Source: Halomonas ventosae (GTDB taxonomy: Bacteria; Pseudomonadota; Gammaproteobacteria; Pseudomonadales; Halomonadaceae). From it: 64,000 nt of DNA. This document shows positions 29,765 through 36,731 of the stretch, one piece after another. The stretch covers positions 62,001 to 126,000 of the forward strand of contig NZ_SNWH01000005.1 of assembly GCF_004361885.1 (NCBI RefSeq). Direction: 5' to 3'. The notes beneath the pieces were generated by a model, which had not been told where the DNA came from, ran no database searches, and worked only from the letters and a program-made list of their open reading frames with translations. Every line of letters starts with the position of its first letter. Within the stretch, counting starts at the first letter, position 1. Both the position numbers and the translations under genes were made by a program.

Positions 29765-29963
29765 GCTTCCTCCATCGGCGATCTCTCCTTCCATCATGGG
29801 AGCGTGGCGGGCCGTGAACAAGCGTGACAGAGCATCAGGAAATGCTTGACCGCCCACCATGGGTTGGCAGTAACCTTCACCCGACGCAACCGAGCGGCTG
29901 TCCGGAATGCCTGCCGCACCCCTGATGCGGCCCGGCCCCGTGTCAGTGATCCGGCCCCCGGCC

Positions 29964-29997
29964 CGGCCTTCTCGCGGCAGAGAGGGCCGATTTTCTT
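29964..29997 (+). terminator. Terminator-like hairpin in the doeA leader
   Basis: A 10-bp stem with one G-U pair (CGGCCTTCTC at 29964-29973, GAGAGGGCCG at 29980-29989) is followed by ATTTTCTT. It lies only 25 bases before the doeA start, on the coding strand, with no plus-strand gene upstream. It therefore acts on the doeA transcript itself and looks like an attenuator. Confidence 0.6.
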
Positions 29998-30021
29998 GAT
30001 GATGCGATGGCGAGTGGCTTC

Positions 30022-31221
30022 ATGATCCAGGTTTCCCTGCCCTTCACCCGCGAGGAGTATGCCAGCCGGCTATGGAAGGTGCGTGCCGAGATGGCCAGCC
30101 GTGGTATCGACGTGCTGATCGTCAGTGATCCCTCGAATATGGCCTGGTTGACCGGCTATGACGGCTGGTCCTTCTACGTGCACCAGTGCGTGCTCGTGGG
30201 CCTGGAAGGCGAACCGGTGTGGTATGGCCGCCGGATGGACGCCAATGGCGCCCTGCGGACCTGCTGGATCGCCCCGGACAACATCACCTACTACCCGGAC
30301 CACTACGTCCAGAACCCCGACATGCACCCCATGGACTACCTTGCCCAGACCATCCTGCCCGACCGCGGCTGGCACGAGGGGGTGGTGGGCATGGAGATGG
30401 ACAACTACTACTTCTCGGCCAAGGCCTACCAGTGCCTGCTGCGCGAGCTGCCCCATGCGCGCTTCATGGATGCCAACTCGCTGGTCAACTGGTGCCGTGC
30501 GGTCAAGTCGGGCCAGGAGATCGAGTACATGCGCGTGGCGGCGAAGATCGTCGAGGGCATGCACACGCGGATCCTCGAGGTGATCGAGCCCGGCCTGCCC
30601 AAGAGCAAGCTGGTCTCCGAGATCTACCGGGTGGGCATCGAGGGGTGGACAGACGACAACGGCAGGGTCTTTGGTGGCGACTATCCGGCCATCGTGCCGA
30701 TGCTGCCCACCGGCAAGGATGCCGCCGCCCCCCACCTGACCTGGGACGACACGCCGTTCCGCGAGGGCGAGGGCACCTTCTTCGAGATCGCCGGGGTCTA
30801 CAAGCGCTACCATGCGCCGTTGTCGCGGACGGTCTTCCTCGGCAAGCCGCCTCAGGAGTTCGTGCGTGCCGAATCGGCCCTGCTCGAGGGCATCGAGAAT
30901 GGCCTGGCCGTGGCCAAGCCCGGCAACCGCACCGCGGACATCGCCATGGCGCTGGGCGCGGCCATGGACAAGTACGGCTTCGACCGCGGCGGCGCGCGCT
31001 GCGGCTATCCCATCGGCATCAGCTATCCCCCGGACTGGGGCGAGCGCACCATGAGCCTGCGCCCCTCCGATGAGACCATCCTGCAGCCCGGCATGACCTT
31101 CCACTTCATGCCCGGCCTGTGGGAGGACGACTGGGGCCTGGAGATCACCGAGAGCATCCTGATCACTGAGACCGGCTGCGAGACGCTGGCCGACTTCCCG
31201 CGCCAGCTCTTCGTGCGCTGA
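30022..31221 (+). CDS. doeA: Ectoine hydrolase DoeA
   Basis: A 399-residue cytoplasmic enzyme that opens the ectoine ring to N-acetyl-L-2,4-diaminobutyrate, the first step of ectoine degradation. It has a creatinase-type N-terminal domain and a pita-bread (M24 peptidase) fold. Signatures as in Halomonas elongata DoeA include LTGYDGWSFYVHQC, YGRRMDANGALRT, PDHYVQNPDMHPMDYL, GRVFGGDYPAIVPMLPTG and RCGYPIGISYPPDWGERT. ATG 30022 gives the usual 399 residues; ATG 30007 adds five. The ribosome site is weak, and a terminator-like hairpin precedes it. Confidence 0.97.
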   Translation: MIQVSLPFTREEYASRLWKVRAEMASRGIDVLIVSDPSNMAWLTGYDGWSFYVHQCVLVGLEGEPVWYGRRMDANGALRTCWIAPDNITYYPDHYVQNPDMHPMDYLAQTILPDRGWHEGVVGMEMDNYYFSAKAYQCLLRELPHARFMDANSLVNWCRAVKSGQEIEYMRVAAKIVEGMHTRILEVIEPGLPKSKLVSEIYRVGIEGWTDDNGRVFGGDYPAIVPMLPTGKDAAAPHLTWDDTPFREGEGTFFEIAGVYKRYHAPLSRTVFLGKPPQEFVRAESALLEGIENGLAVAKPGNRTADIAMALGAAMDKYGFDRGGARCGYPIGISYPPDWGERTMSLRPSDETILQPGMTFHFMPGLWEDDWGLEITESILITETGCETLADFPRQLFVR

Positions 31222-31423
31222 GTGAGCAGAAGCCGAGCATTTTTCAACGATTAATCGGGGGCGCCGGGGACAGGCCGAAGAGAAGGTTCTACGCCATGGA
31301 TGGCGTCGGTAGCGTACAGGGAAGTATTCACAGCGCCTCCTCGCAGGCCTGTCGCCGGGTCAGCCCCGAGCGACGCTGCGGCAGTGGTGTCGTCTGCCGA
31401 ATGAGAATAAGGAGTCCTAGACA

Positions 31424-32437
31424 ATGACCAAGCGTCCCAGCCCCATCTCCTCCACCGTCGACTTCGATGCTGACGGCGTCCAGCACGGCTTTCTCAAGCT
31501 GCCGATCTCGGTTGACGACTCCGCCTGGGGGGCGGTGATGATACCGGTCACCGTGGTCAAGAACGGCCAGGGCCCCACGGCGCTACTCACCGGTGGCAAT
31601 CACGGCGACGAATACGAGGGCATCACCTCGCTGCTCAAGCTGTCGAGCCAGCTCAAGCCCGAGGAGGTCAGTGGCCGGGTGATTATCGTGCCGTGTATGA
31701 ACCAGCCGGCGGTGATGGCCGGCAAGCGTACCTCGGGCCTTGACGGCGGCAACCTCAATCGCAGCTTTCCCGGTGATCCGGACGGCAGCGTGACCGAGAA
31801 GATCGCCGACTACTTCACCCGGGTGATGGTGCCGATGTGCGACGTGGTGCTCGACCTGCACTCCGGCGGGCGCACCCTGGACATCATCCCCTTCGGCGCC
31901 TCCCACGTGCTGGAGGATGCCGAACAGCAGCGTCAGGCGCTGGCCGGCGCCAAGGCTTTCGGGGCGCCCTATGCGATGATGATGTTCGAGCTCGACGCTG
32001 CGGCACTGTTCGATACCGCGGTGGAGAGCCAGGGCAAGGTCTTCGTCGCCACCGAGCTCGGCGGCGGCGGCACCTCCACCCCCGAGAGCATGGCGATTAC
32101 CGAGCGCGGCGTGCGCAACTTCCTGATCCACTATGGTCTGCTCGAGGGCGAGGTGGAAATGCCAGCCGCGCCCCAGGTCTACCTCGACATGCCCGATGCC
32201 AGCTGCTACGTGCAGAGCGAGCATTCCGGCGTTCTGGAACTCTGCGTCGCGTTGGGCGAGACGGTCGAGGAGAACCAAGTGGTGGCCCGGGTCTATGACA
32301 TGACCCGCAGCGGTACCGCCCCGGTCGCGTACCACGCCCGTCGCAGCGGCGTGTTGGCCGCCCGTCGCCATCCGGCGCTGGTGAGCATGGGCGACACCAT
32401 CGCGGTGATCGCCGATGTCGTCGACTCGCTGGGATGA
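31424..32437 (+). CDS. doeB: N-alpha-acetyl-L-2,4-diaminobutyrate deacetylase DoeB
   Basis: A 337-residue zinc-dependent deacetylase of the AstE/aspartoacylase family. It removes acetyl from the DoeA product to give diaminobutyrate. Metal ligands lie in GGNHGDEYEG (His-x2-Glu) and DLHSGG; catalytic Glu is in TELGGGG. A C-terminal beta domain (VLELCVALGETVEENQVV) is typical. ATG 31424 follows AAGGAGTCC. The 202-base gap after doeA is unusually long for an operon and may hold a second promoter or regulator site. Confidence 0.96.
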   Translation: MTKRPSPISSTVDFDADGVQHGFLKLPISVDDSAWGAVMIPVTVVKNGQGPTALLTGGNHGDEYEGITSLLKLSSQLKPEEVSGRVIIVPCMNQPAVMAGKRTSGLDGGNLNRSFPGDPDGSVTEKIADYFTRVMVPMCDVVLDLHSGGRTLDIIPFGASHVLEDAEQQRQALAGAKAFGAPYAMMMFELDAAALFDTAVESQGKVFVATELGGGGTSTPESMAITERGVRNFLIHYGLLEGEVEMPAAPQVYLDMPDASCYVQSEHSGVLELCVALGETVEENQVVARVYDMTRSGTAPVAYHARRSGVLAARRHPALVSMGDTIAVIADVVDSLG

Positions 32438-32453
32438 GGCGGTCGGCAGCACG

Positions 32454-32930
32454 ATGAAACTCGACCGCTATGATGTGAAGATCCTCGAGATTCTCTCCCG
32501 AGATGGACGCATCACCAAGTCTAAGCTGGCCGAGGCGATCAACCTCTCGGTCAGCCCCTGCTGGGAGCGGGTTCGCCGGCTGGAGAAGGCTGGCATCATC
32601 GAGGGCTATAGCGCTCGCATCAATGCCGCTGCACTGATCAAGCGCACACCGGTCTGGGTGCAGGTCGAGCTCAAGGCCCACAACGCCGAGAGCTTCGCCC
32701 GCTTCGAGGCCTTGGTTCACGCCACCTCCGAGGTCACCGAGTGCGTGGCGGTGGGCGGTGGCGTCGACTATCTGATCAAGTTCGAGACCGACTCCATTGA
32801 TGCCTACCAGCGGCGGATGGACGCCTGGCTGACCGGCGAGGCCGGCATCGAACGCTACTTCACCTACATCGTCACCAAGACCGTGAAACGTCCCGCCCCG
32901 GGCGTCTCGCTCCTCGATGACCTGGCTTGA
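32454..32930 (+). CDS. doeX: AsnC/Lrp-family regulator DoeX
   Basis: A 158-residue Lrp/AsnC-type regulator. The N-terminal winged HTH reads LDRYDVKILEILSRDGRITKSKLAEAINLSVSPCWERVRRLEKAGII, and the C-terminal RAM domain (TPVWVQVELKAHNAESFARFEALV) binds small molecules. Homologues control ectoine catabolism and respond to the pathway intermediates. It lies 16 bases after doeB, so it is cotranscribed. ATG 32454 is chosen because the Lrp fold begins there. It should bind within the doe region, but no clear site was found. Confidence 0.93.
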   Translation: MKLDRYDVKILEILSRDGRITKSKLAEAINLSVSPCWERVRRLEKAGIIEGYSARINAAALIKRTPVWVQVELKAHNAESFARFEALVHATSEVTECVAVGGGVDYLIKFETDSIDAYQRRMDAWLTGEAGIERYFTYIVTKTVKRPAPGVSLLDDLA

Positions 32931-33126
32931 TCCCCCTCGGTTGAGCGAAATTTCAGCGTTGATGTCACCACGCCCCTTGTGGCATAAGCTGGTAATAGAG
33001 GGGTGGGCCAAGGTTCACGCGGCCGGGCGATCCCGCCGGCATGCTCCCACTGGTGCCGGTCATGTGTGTTTGATAGTTGACAGCGCCCTGGAAGTTTCCG
33101 AGATCGCCTGACGAAGAGAGACCAAG

Positions 33127-33996
33127 ATGTCCTATTTCACGATTGCCGGCGTGCAGATGCATGCCCTGCACCATGGTGACAATACCGAGGCCATGCGCCA
33201 TCGGATAGATGTGCTGATGAGCCGTTTCCCCCAGGTGCAGATGGTTCTGTTCAGCGAGCTGATGCCCATGGGGGCATCGCCGCTCCTCGCCCAGCCGATG
33301 CCCAGCAGCGCCGAGGCGCTGTTCTGCCAGATCGCCGAGCAGCATCGCATCTGGCTGATTCCCGGCTCGATGTTCGAGCAGACCGATGCCGGTGTCTTCA
33401 ATACCTTGTCGGTGATCAATCCCCACGGCCAGGTGGTGGCCCGCTACCGCAAGATGTTCCCCTTTCGGCCCTACGAGGCAGGCGTGGAAAGCGGCAGCGA
33501 GTTCGTCACCTTCGACGTGCCCAACGTGGCCCGCTTCGGTGTGTCGATCTGCTACGACATGTGGTTCCCCGAGACCACCCGCACCCTGGCGGCTATGGGT
33601 GCCGAGGTGATCCTGCACCCGACCATGACCGATACCATCGACCGCGACATCGAGTTGTCCATTGCCCGCACCAATGCTGCGGTCAACCAGTGCTACTTCT
33701 TCGACATCAATGGCGCCGGTGCCCTCGGCAATGGCCGCTCCATCGTGGTTGGCCCCTCCGGTGACGTCATCCACCAGGCCGGTACCGGCGAGGAGATCAT
33801 GCCCATTGAGGTGGACATGAGCCGCGTGCGTCGCGAGCGCGAGACCGGACTGAGGGGGCTCGGCCAGCCGCTCAAGAGCTTTCGCGACCGCACCGTCGAC
33901 TTCTCGCTGTACCGCAGCGAGGATCATTCGAGCCCCTTCCTCGATACGCTGGGCCCGCTGGCCAAGCCGGTCCGCGCCGATATCGAGGAATACTGA
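33127..33996 (+). CDS. Nitrilase-superfamily carbon-nitrogen hydrolase
   Basis: A 289-residue amidase-like enzyme with the catalytic triad visible: Glu in VLFSELMP, Lys in RYRKMFPFRP and Cys in VSICYDMWFPE. This superfamily hydrolyses or condenses non-peptide amides, including N-carbamoyl amines and omega-amides. The exact branch cannot be fixed by eye. ATG 33127 follows GAAGAGAGACCAAG. It is the first of four genes inserted between doeX and the doeC-like gene. A perfect 17-base tandem repeat and 56 bases separate it from the ATP-grasp gene. Confidence 0.85.
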   Translation: MSYFTIAGVQMHALHHGDNTEAMRHRIDVLMSRFPQVQMVLFSELMPMGASPLLAQPMPSSAEALFCQIAEQHRIWLIPGSMFEQTDAGVFNTLSVINPHGQVVARYRKMFPFRPYEAGVESGSEFVTFDVPNVARFGVSICYDMWFPETTRTLAAMGAEVILHPTMTDTIDRDIELSIARTNAAVNQCYFFDINGAGALGNGRSIVVGPSGDVIHQAGTGEEIMPIEVDMSRVRRERETGLRGLGQPLKSFRDRTVDFSLYRSEDHSSPFLDTLGPLAKPVRADIEEY

Positions 33997-34007
33997 CGCC
34001 TCGCCTG

Positions 34008-34041
34008 CGGGCGCTGCAGGCAAGCGGGCGCTGCAGGCAAG
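34008..34041 (+). repeat. Perfect 17-bp tandem duplication
   Basis: The unit CGGGCGCTGCAGGCAAG occurs at 34008-34024 and again at 34025-34041 without a gap. It directly precedes the ribosome site of the ATP-grasp gene. GCTGCAGGC is self-complementary in part, so each copy could fold. Confidence 0.9.
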
Positions 34042-34052
34042 AAGGGACCCCC

Positions 34053-35633
34053 ATGCTGGAACCACTGATTCGACTGCTGCGCCGCCTGTTCCGTACCACG
34101 CCGTCAGCCGCGCTAGAGCCGGCGACCGGCACCTCCCCCGTCACCGATGGAGCGACCACGATGAGCAAAATAACAACCATTGCCGATGTCCGCCGCCACT
34201 TCCTCAACAACAAGGAGCCGATCTACTTCATCTCGGCCACCAACTTCAACCTGCTGGGGATCGGCGACTGGGTGGGTAACTTCCGCCATATCAACTACAT
34301 CGACTGCTTCGAGGGCCAGCAGCGCAACGTCTTCGTGCCCAAGGAGAAATTCCCTCGCGACTTCGAGAGCATCGAGGACATCAACAACTACCTCCTCGAG
34401 CACAAGGAAGTGATCGACTTCATCCAGTCGCGTGCCAAGGATGGGAATGCCGGCGTGGCGGCTTTTTTGATGTTCGATGAGCATACCGAGGAGATCTGCA
34501 AGCAACTCGGCCTGCGGGTGGCGTTCCCCCCGGCGGAGCTAAGAAGTCGCATGGACAACAAGATCGCCACCGTGCGCATCGGCAACAAGGCTGGTGTGCC
34601 CAGCGTGCCCAACGTGCTGGCCAGGGTCGGCAGCTATCAGGAACTCTGCGAGGTGAGCAAGGAGCTGGGCAACGACCTGGTGGTGCAGACCGCCTTCGGC
34701 GACTCCGGGCATACCACCTTCTTCATCGCCAGCGAGGACGACTACTACAAGCATGCCGAAGAGATCGAAGCCGAGGCCGAGGTCAAGATCATGAAGCGCA
34801 TTAACTGCCGGGGCTCGGCCATCGAGGCCTGTGCCACCCGTTGTGGCACCGTGGTCGGGCCCCTGATGACCGAGCTCGTCGGCTTCAAGTCGCTGACGCC
34901 TTACAAGGGGGGCTGGTGCGGCAACGAGATGTTCGCCGGAGCCTTCACGCAGGAGATCCGCGACAAGGCGCGCGAATACACCTTCAAGTTCGGCGAGGCG
35001 CTGCGCGAGGAGGGCTATCGCGGCTACTTCGAGCTCGATTTTCTGATCGATATGGACAACGGCGAAGTCTATCTCGGCGAGCTCAACCCGCGTGTCACCG
35101 GCGCCAGTTCGCTGACTAACGTGGCGGCCTTCGCCCACTCCGACATCCCGCTATTCCTCTTCCATCTGCTGGAGTTCTCTGACATCGATTTCGACCTCGA
35201 CATCAACGAGATCAACGAGCGCTGGTCGCACCCCGACAGCGTCGACAGCTGGAGCCAGCTGGTTATCAAGCATACCGACGAAAGCATCGACCTGCTGACC
35301 CGGGCGCCCCGCACCGGTGTCTGGCAGATGGCCGATGATGGCAGCGTCAGCTACGACCACTACAGCTATCATCCGCATGCCGCCGAAAGCGAAAACGAGG
35401 GTTTCTTCCTGCGCATCAGCGGGGCAGGCGACTTTCGCTACGAGGGCGCCGACTTGGGTATCCTGATCACGCGTGGACGGCTGATGGATGATGACTTCCA
35501 GCTCACCGAACGCGCCAAATCCTGGATCGAGGGCATCCGCGGCCAGTACGCTGGCCAGTCCTTGCAAGACCCGGTGGTGGAAGAAGTGGCTGTCAGCCAT
35601 GCCGTCGGCGGCGGTAACTTCAAGATCCTGTGA
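34053..35633 (+). CDS. ATP-grasp ligase of unknown substrate
   Basis: A 526-residue ATP-grasp protein, annotated in relatives as biotin-carboxylase-like. Visible parts are a preATP-grasp domain (EPIYFISATNFNLLGIGDWVGN), the ATP-binding region (RMDNKIATVRIGNKAGVPSVPNV, LVVQTAFGDSGHTTFFI) and the metal/ATP site ELDFLIDMDNGEVYLGELNPRVTG. It has no biotin or carboxyltransferase domain, so amide bond formation through an acyl phosphate is more likely. The N-terminal 36 residues are basic and Pro/Thr-rich. GAAGGG supports ATG 34053, and ATG 34161 is an alternative. The stop overlaps the next gene. Confidence 0.8.
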   Translation: MLEPLIRLLRRLFRTTPSAALEPATGTSPVTDGATTMSKITTIADVRRHFLNNKEPIYFISATNFNLLGIGDWVGNFRHINYIDCFEGQQRNVFVPKEKFPRDFESIEDINNYLLEHKEVIDFIQSRAKDGNAGVAAFLMFDEHTEEICKQLGLRVAFPPAELRSRMDNKIATVRIGNKAGVPSVPNVLARVGSYQELCEVSKELGNDLVVQTAFGDSGHTTFFIASEDDYYKHAEEIEAEAEVKIMKRINCRGSAIEACATRCGTVVGPLMTELVGFKSLTPYKGGWCGNEMFAGAFTQEIRDKAREYTFKFGEALREEGYRGYFELDFLIDMDNGEVYLGELNPRVTGASSLTNVAAFAHSDIPLFLFHLLEFSDIDFDLDINEINERWSHPDSVDSWSQLVIKHTDESIDLLTRAPRTGVWQMADDGSVSYDHYSYHPHAAESENEGFFLRISGAGDFRYEGADLGILITRGRLMDDDFQLTERAKSWIEGIRGQYAGQSLQDPVVEEVAVSHAVGGGNFKIL

Positions 35634-36679
35634 ATACCGGGACCGTTTTACCTTCGGCCCGGGAGGTACCTGTACCCGACATGGACAAGATGCTCGATTT
35701 TCGCACCGTGCGCGAAGCTACGGCCGGCGCCAAATGGCAGGGGCTGTTCGAGTACCACTGGCCGGCCTACGTGCAGTGGTATCTCAGCGAGGGTGAACGC
35801 GAGCGACCCGGGTACCTGGCCTGCTACAACGCCGTGCGTCAGTACATGCCGGAGCTGCTCGATACGTATCGAACCCTCTGTGATCTGGCCGGCGGCGGTG
35901 ACCTGTCAGCCCGGTTTCTGAGCCTCTACCAGCCACCACCCTACATCACGGGCTGTTCCCAGGCGGTGCTTGCCCGCCCCACTTCCACGCTACTGGTGCG
36001 CAACTACGATTATCCACCGGAGCTTTGCGAAGGGACGATCCTCTACACGCACTGGAATGAGCGTCGGGTGATCGCCATGTCCGACTGCCTGTGGGGGGTG
36101 CTCGACGGAATGAACGACCGCGGGCTCGCCGTGTCGCTGGCCTTCGGTGGCCGCAAGGCGGTGGGAGTGGGCTTTGGCGCTCCGATCATCCTGCGCTACC
36201 TACTGGAGTTCTGCGATAGCGTGCCCGAGGCGGCAGACGTTCTGTCTCGTGTGCCCACCCACATGGCCTACAACATCACCGTGGCCGATGCCGCCGGTCG
36301 CTACGTGACGGCGATGATCGGCCCGGATCACCGTGCCATCATCCGCCGGGTGCCGGTGGCCACCAACCACCAGAAACGCATCGAATGGTATGCCCACGCC
36401 CTGGCCTCGGAGACTCTGATCCGCGAGCGTCAGCTGTCGATTCTGGTGGATGACGAGGCTACCACCGAGCAGCGGCTGATCGCCGCCTTCGCCTCGCCGC
36501 CGCTGTTTCGCCACGACTATCGGCGGGGCCTGGGAACGGTCTATACCGCGGTCTACCGTCCCCGGTCGGGGGGCGCCCAGTACCACTGGCCGGGCATGAA
36601 CTTGAATGTGAGCTTTGACGACTTCCTCGAGGAGCGCATCACCGTACGCTACGGCACCGGCGTGCTGCACAGCGGCTAA
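35630..36679 (+). CDS. C45-family Ntn-hydrolase / acyltransferase-like protein
   Basis: A 349-residue protein of the acyl-CoA:6-aminopenicillanate acyltransferase (peptidase C45) family. Its probable autoproteolytic nucleophile is Cys in YITGCSQAVLA, followed by the family's LLVRNYDYP. Further typical segments are MSDCLWGVLDGMNDRGLAVSLAFGG and PTHMAYNITVADAAGRYVT. Such enzymes cleave themselves before the Cys and then hydrolyse or transfer amides. GTG 35630 overlaps the ATP-grasp stop (GTGA), so synthesis is coupled. It could make or break the amide formed by the ligase. Confidence 0.8.
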   Translation: MNTGTVLPSAREVPVPDMDKMLDFRTVREATAGAKWQGLFEYHWPAYVQWYLSEGERERPGYLACYNAVRQYMPELLDTYRTLCDLAGGGDLSARFLSLYQPPPYITGCSQAVLARPTSTLLVRNYDYPPELCEGTILYTHWNERRVIAMSDCLWGVLDGMNDRGLAVSLAFGGRKAVGVGFGAPIILRYLLEFCDSVPEAADVLSRVPTHMAYNITVADAAGRYVTAMIGPDHRAIIRRVPVATNHQKRIEWYAHALASETLIRERQLSILVDDEATTEQRLIAAFASPPLFRHDYRRGLGTVYTAVYRPRSGGAQYHWPGMNLNVSFDDFLEERITVRYGTGVLHSG

Positions 36680-36731
36680 GGCGGTTTACCGAGTGATCGC
36701 CTCGATAACAAAAGCAAGGATGGGTGTTGCC

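Noticed and set aside
34053-35633. ATP-grasp gene as a biotin carboxylase subunit
   Set aside because: No biotin-carrier or carboxyltransferase gene is nearby, and the protein lacks the carboxylase domain layout beyond the shared ATP-grasp fold.
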